Source: Ifrita kowaldi
Taxonomy: Eukaryota > Chordata > Aves > Passeriformes > Cinclosomatidae
Length of the DNA stretch: 64,000 nucleotides
Reading direction: 5' to 3'
Assembly (NCBI GenBank): GCA_013398055.1
Contig: VZRS01014313.1
Location: 124,001-188,000, forward strand
Shown here: positions 62,218 through 64,000 of the stretch, one piece after another
Numbering within the stretch: position 1 is the first letter of the stretch
How the letters are laid out: every line of letters starts with the position of its first letter
Notes under the pieces: generated by a model
What the model saw: the letters and a program-made list of their open reading frames with translations, nothing else
What the model was told of the DNA's origin: nothing
Databases searched by the model: none
Translations under genes and position numbers: made by a program

Positions 62218-62402
62218 TATAATTAAAGCATTCTGATTTCTGTATCACAGAGAAAGGAAAACTTATACATATGTTAAACTTTAGGTGTTTGTGTTTTGTT
62301 TTCCTTTAGCAATTTTCTCAGAGATTGTGGCAAAATTTTATATGAGCTTTCATACTGATATGACAACTCTATTTTAATTTATATAATATCCAATAATACT
62401 GG
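62218..62402 (+). repeat. Long inverted repeat, left arm
   Basis: This about 185-bp segment is matched in inverse orientation at 63158-63355. A perfect 27-bp core (62267-62293 against 63276-63302) and a perfect 22-bp block (62316-62337 against 63232-63253) anchor the alignment. The rest matches at roughly 80 per cent with small gaps. The outer end begins TATAATTAA, followed by GCATTCTGATTTC, in both arms. It is not a CR1 or any LTR I recognise. Confidence 0.93.
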
Positions 62403-63157
62403 AAAAATCAAAATGTGATTTAGCTAATTTCTTAGCTCCAGAAAAGTTTATATTCCATGGTGCACAGTAGTTGGAATGACATTTTAATAAAACAGTTGTT
62501 GAGCTCTGAGGAGTCTGACAGTAGTAAAGAAGTGAATAAAGAGGTCATGAATTTTTCGTAGAGATGAAATCAACCTGTAGAGTTCATGAATAATTCACTG
62601 AATTTTGAAAGGCAAACCTTGGGAAACATCTCATCAAAGTCTCCTTAAGATGAATTGCCATGAACACTTACCTACTGGTCTTGAAAATCTAGCCTGGTCT
62701 TGTTTCGAGCATATGTACAGGATCTTTCTTACAACAGTGCAGAGTCCTGGGTTGTTAGATACCTCTGACCTTCAACTCCCATGTTAAAATTCGCTTCTCC
62801 CAGGAATCCTTCTGAATCCTTGAGAGTGGAAAGACGAATGAAATGTTATGGGATTTTTATGATGTTTGTGTTTAATTCCGTTTTGGTTTGGACAGCTGCA
62901 GTTTCTTAAGAAATACACATTCACAAATGGCTAAAACATAAAACCTGGGGATGATCTGCACTGTAAAGAAACATATAGGGTCACACAGGATATTCTGTGT
63001 CATCTGAAGTACAAAAAAAAAGTGGGTTTAGGCAGGCAGTGAAGTCTAATCAATATAATCAGTGATGTCTAGAAAGCGATTAGATCAGCCTGTGTTGCTA
63101 GACTACTTTTTCCAGCTATCTGCAGCTCTTCCTTTATTTTACTCTGTAAGGTCTGAA
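62403..63157. other. Spacer between the inverted-repeat arms
   Basis: About 755 bp of AT-rich DNA. The longest open frame is 60 codons (62605-62787), with no transposase-like motif that I can see. If the arms are terminal inverted repeats, this would be the non-coding interior of a non-autonomous element. Confidence 0.5.
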
Positions 63158-63169
63158 TTAATGTCAGTG
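63146..63169. repeat. 24-bp direct repeat, copy 1, overlapping the inner edge of the right arm
   Basis: GTAAGGTCTGAATTAATGTC, then AGTG. It recurs with three mismatches at 63359-63382, a spacing of 213 bp. Confidence 0.85.
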
Positions 63170-63355
63170 TTATTGGATATGATAAAAACTAAACTAGAAT
63201 TGTCAGTATATCAATATTAAAGGTCATATATAATTTTGCCACAATCTCTGAGACAAATGTTAAAGGAAAACAAACCACAAACACCTAAAGTTTAACATAT
63301 GTGTAAGTCTTCATTTCTGTATGATTCAGAAGAAATCAGAATGCATTAATTATAC
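63158..63355 (-). repeat. Long inverted repeat, right arm
   Basis: Reverse complement of 62218-62402, with matched blocks listed under the left arm. The inner end also matches: CATATCCAATAACACTGA (reversed) against AATATCCAATAATACTGG. This arm alone is bracketed by imperfect 24-bp direct repeats at 63146-63169 and 63359-63382. Confidence 0.93.
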
Positions 63356-63358
63356 ACC

Positions 63359-63382
63359 GTAAGGTCAGAATTAATTTCACTG
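63359..63382. repeat. 24-bp direct repeat, copy 2, at the outer edge of the right arm
   Basis: GTAAGGTCAGAATTAATTTC, then ACTG. It pairs with 63146-63169, so the two copies bracket the right inverted arm. Confidence 0.85.
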
Positions 63383-63628
63383 AACCTTGACTACTAAACT
63401 GAGGTTCTTGGCTACAAAAGTGAAACCCTGTTTACCTTAGAATCTCACACTTTAAAAATAAAAGAGAAAGCCAACTGTGAAGGCTGAAAGATCTCATTTA
63501 AGCCCTGTATCACTTTCTGCAGGTGTTTCTTCCTCTCTCCAATAACTGCTGAAAAAGCCTGAAGTATTTAATGTCGGCAGCATGTGTCCAATCCTCAAAT
63601 CTCTGGTGCAAGTCAGTGTTCAGTTGAA
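63383..63628. other. Non-coding DNA, possibly decayed CR1 at its right end
   Basis: No gene is seen. The stretch just before 63629 might be the eroded upstream part of the CR1 tail that follows. Confidence 0.4.
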
Positions 63629-63682
63629 GGTTGGACTTGATAATCATGGAGGTCTTTTCCAGCCTTAAGTTCTTTATTTAAC
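63629..63682 (+). mobile_element. CR1 LINE, 3' tail fragment
   Basis: GGTTGGACTTGATAATCATG, then GAGGTCTTTTCCAGCCTTAA, is a decayed CR1 3' terminus. The octamer tail is reduced to GTTCTTTATTT. Confidence 0.8.
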
Positions 63683-64000
63683 AGGCAGAAATCTTTTCAC
63701 GTAGTGGGGCTTTCTTTGAATCATGATGGAGCCGTTCTTGCCCTGGGTCTTTAACAGGAACAATAACCATTCTGCTCTCAAACATCTAAGTTGGGCTGGC
63801 TCTGGGGACAGTGAGGTCTATCCACATTAGAGCCTTGCTGAAGTGTTTGTTTGATGTTCTATTTTAGTAATCAATAGTAAAAAGTTTCCAAAGCTGTATT
63901 GAAATACTTTTTTTTTCTTCACTCAAGATTTAATGTGGTGCAGAATTCTCAGGAACATCGTGACGCCACATTTGTGCCTGGGTGGTGCCTAGGTTAGCCT
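63683..64000. other. Unique non-coding DNA to the window end
   Basis: Nothing recognised in the last about 320 bp. Confidence 0.55.

Noticed and set aside
1..64000. CRISPR array, bacterial operon, tRNA or rRNA genes
   Set aside because: There are no regularly spaced repeats with unique spacers, no ribosome-binding-site and gene packing, and no cloverleaf or rRNA motif found on reading. The sequence is vertebrate non-coding DNA.

Overview
The window reads as avian nuclear DNA, most likely from a songbird. It is AT-rich, non-coding, and intergenic or deep-intronic. The avian call rests on repeated CR1 LINE 3' ends (a ...TTCCAACC... block followed by ATTCTATG-type octamer tails) on both strands, and on several LTR fragments whose terminal sequences look like songbird endogenous retrovirus (ERV) families. 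I found no protein-coding gene, tRNA, rRNA, CRISPR array or bacterial-type operon. Every open frame is short (at most about 207 codons) and the longest ones fall inside repeats. No database was searched, so family names are pattern recognition.

Layout. 1-8.3 kb: mostly unique AT-rich DNA with one short CR1 tail (3.9 kb). 8.3-9.1 kb: an LTR with a pyrimidine-rich tract. 13.2-14.6 kb: an LTR 3' part followed by a 400-bp CR1. 17.6 kb: a CR1 3' fragment. 23.4-30.8 kb: the busiest repeat cluster, with a CR1 cut off next to an LTR, then a deleted LTR and a well-preserved 1.14-kb solo LTR, both of the latter on the minus strand. The solo LTR has TG...CA ends, a perfect 5-bp target duplication (CAAAC) and a 40-bp minisatellite. 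36.8-39.0 kb: a reverse CR1 tail and a scrambled CR1 with endonuclease and 3'-region pieces. 45.6-46.5 kb: an unexplained GC-richer island. 48.6-49.4 kb: a CR1 3' end and another LTR 3' part. 55.5-56.2 kb: another LTR. 57.4-58.0 kb: an extreme AT-rich block followed by an almost pure A/C tract with G-quadruplex potential on the minus strand. 60.9-61.1 kb: a reverse CR1. 62.2-63.4 kb: a long imperfect inverted repeat (two arms of about 190 bp, about 755 bp apart) matching no repeat I can name. 63.6 kb: a CR1 3' tail.

The most interesting item is the 62.2-63.4 kb inverted repeat. It could be an undescribed terminal-inverted-repeat (fold-back) transposon or an old inverted duplication. No set of genes works together here; the functional content, if any, would be regulatory sequence that cannot be recognised without alignment to other genomes.
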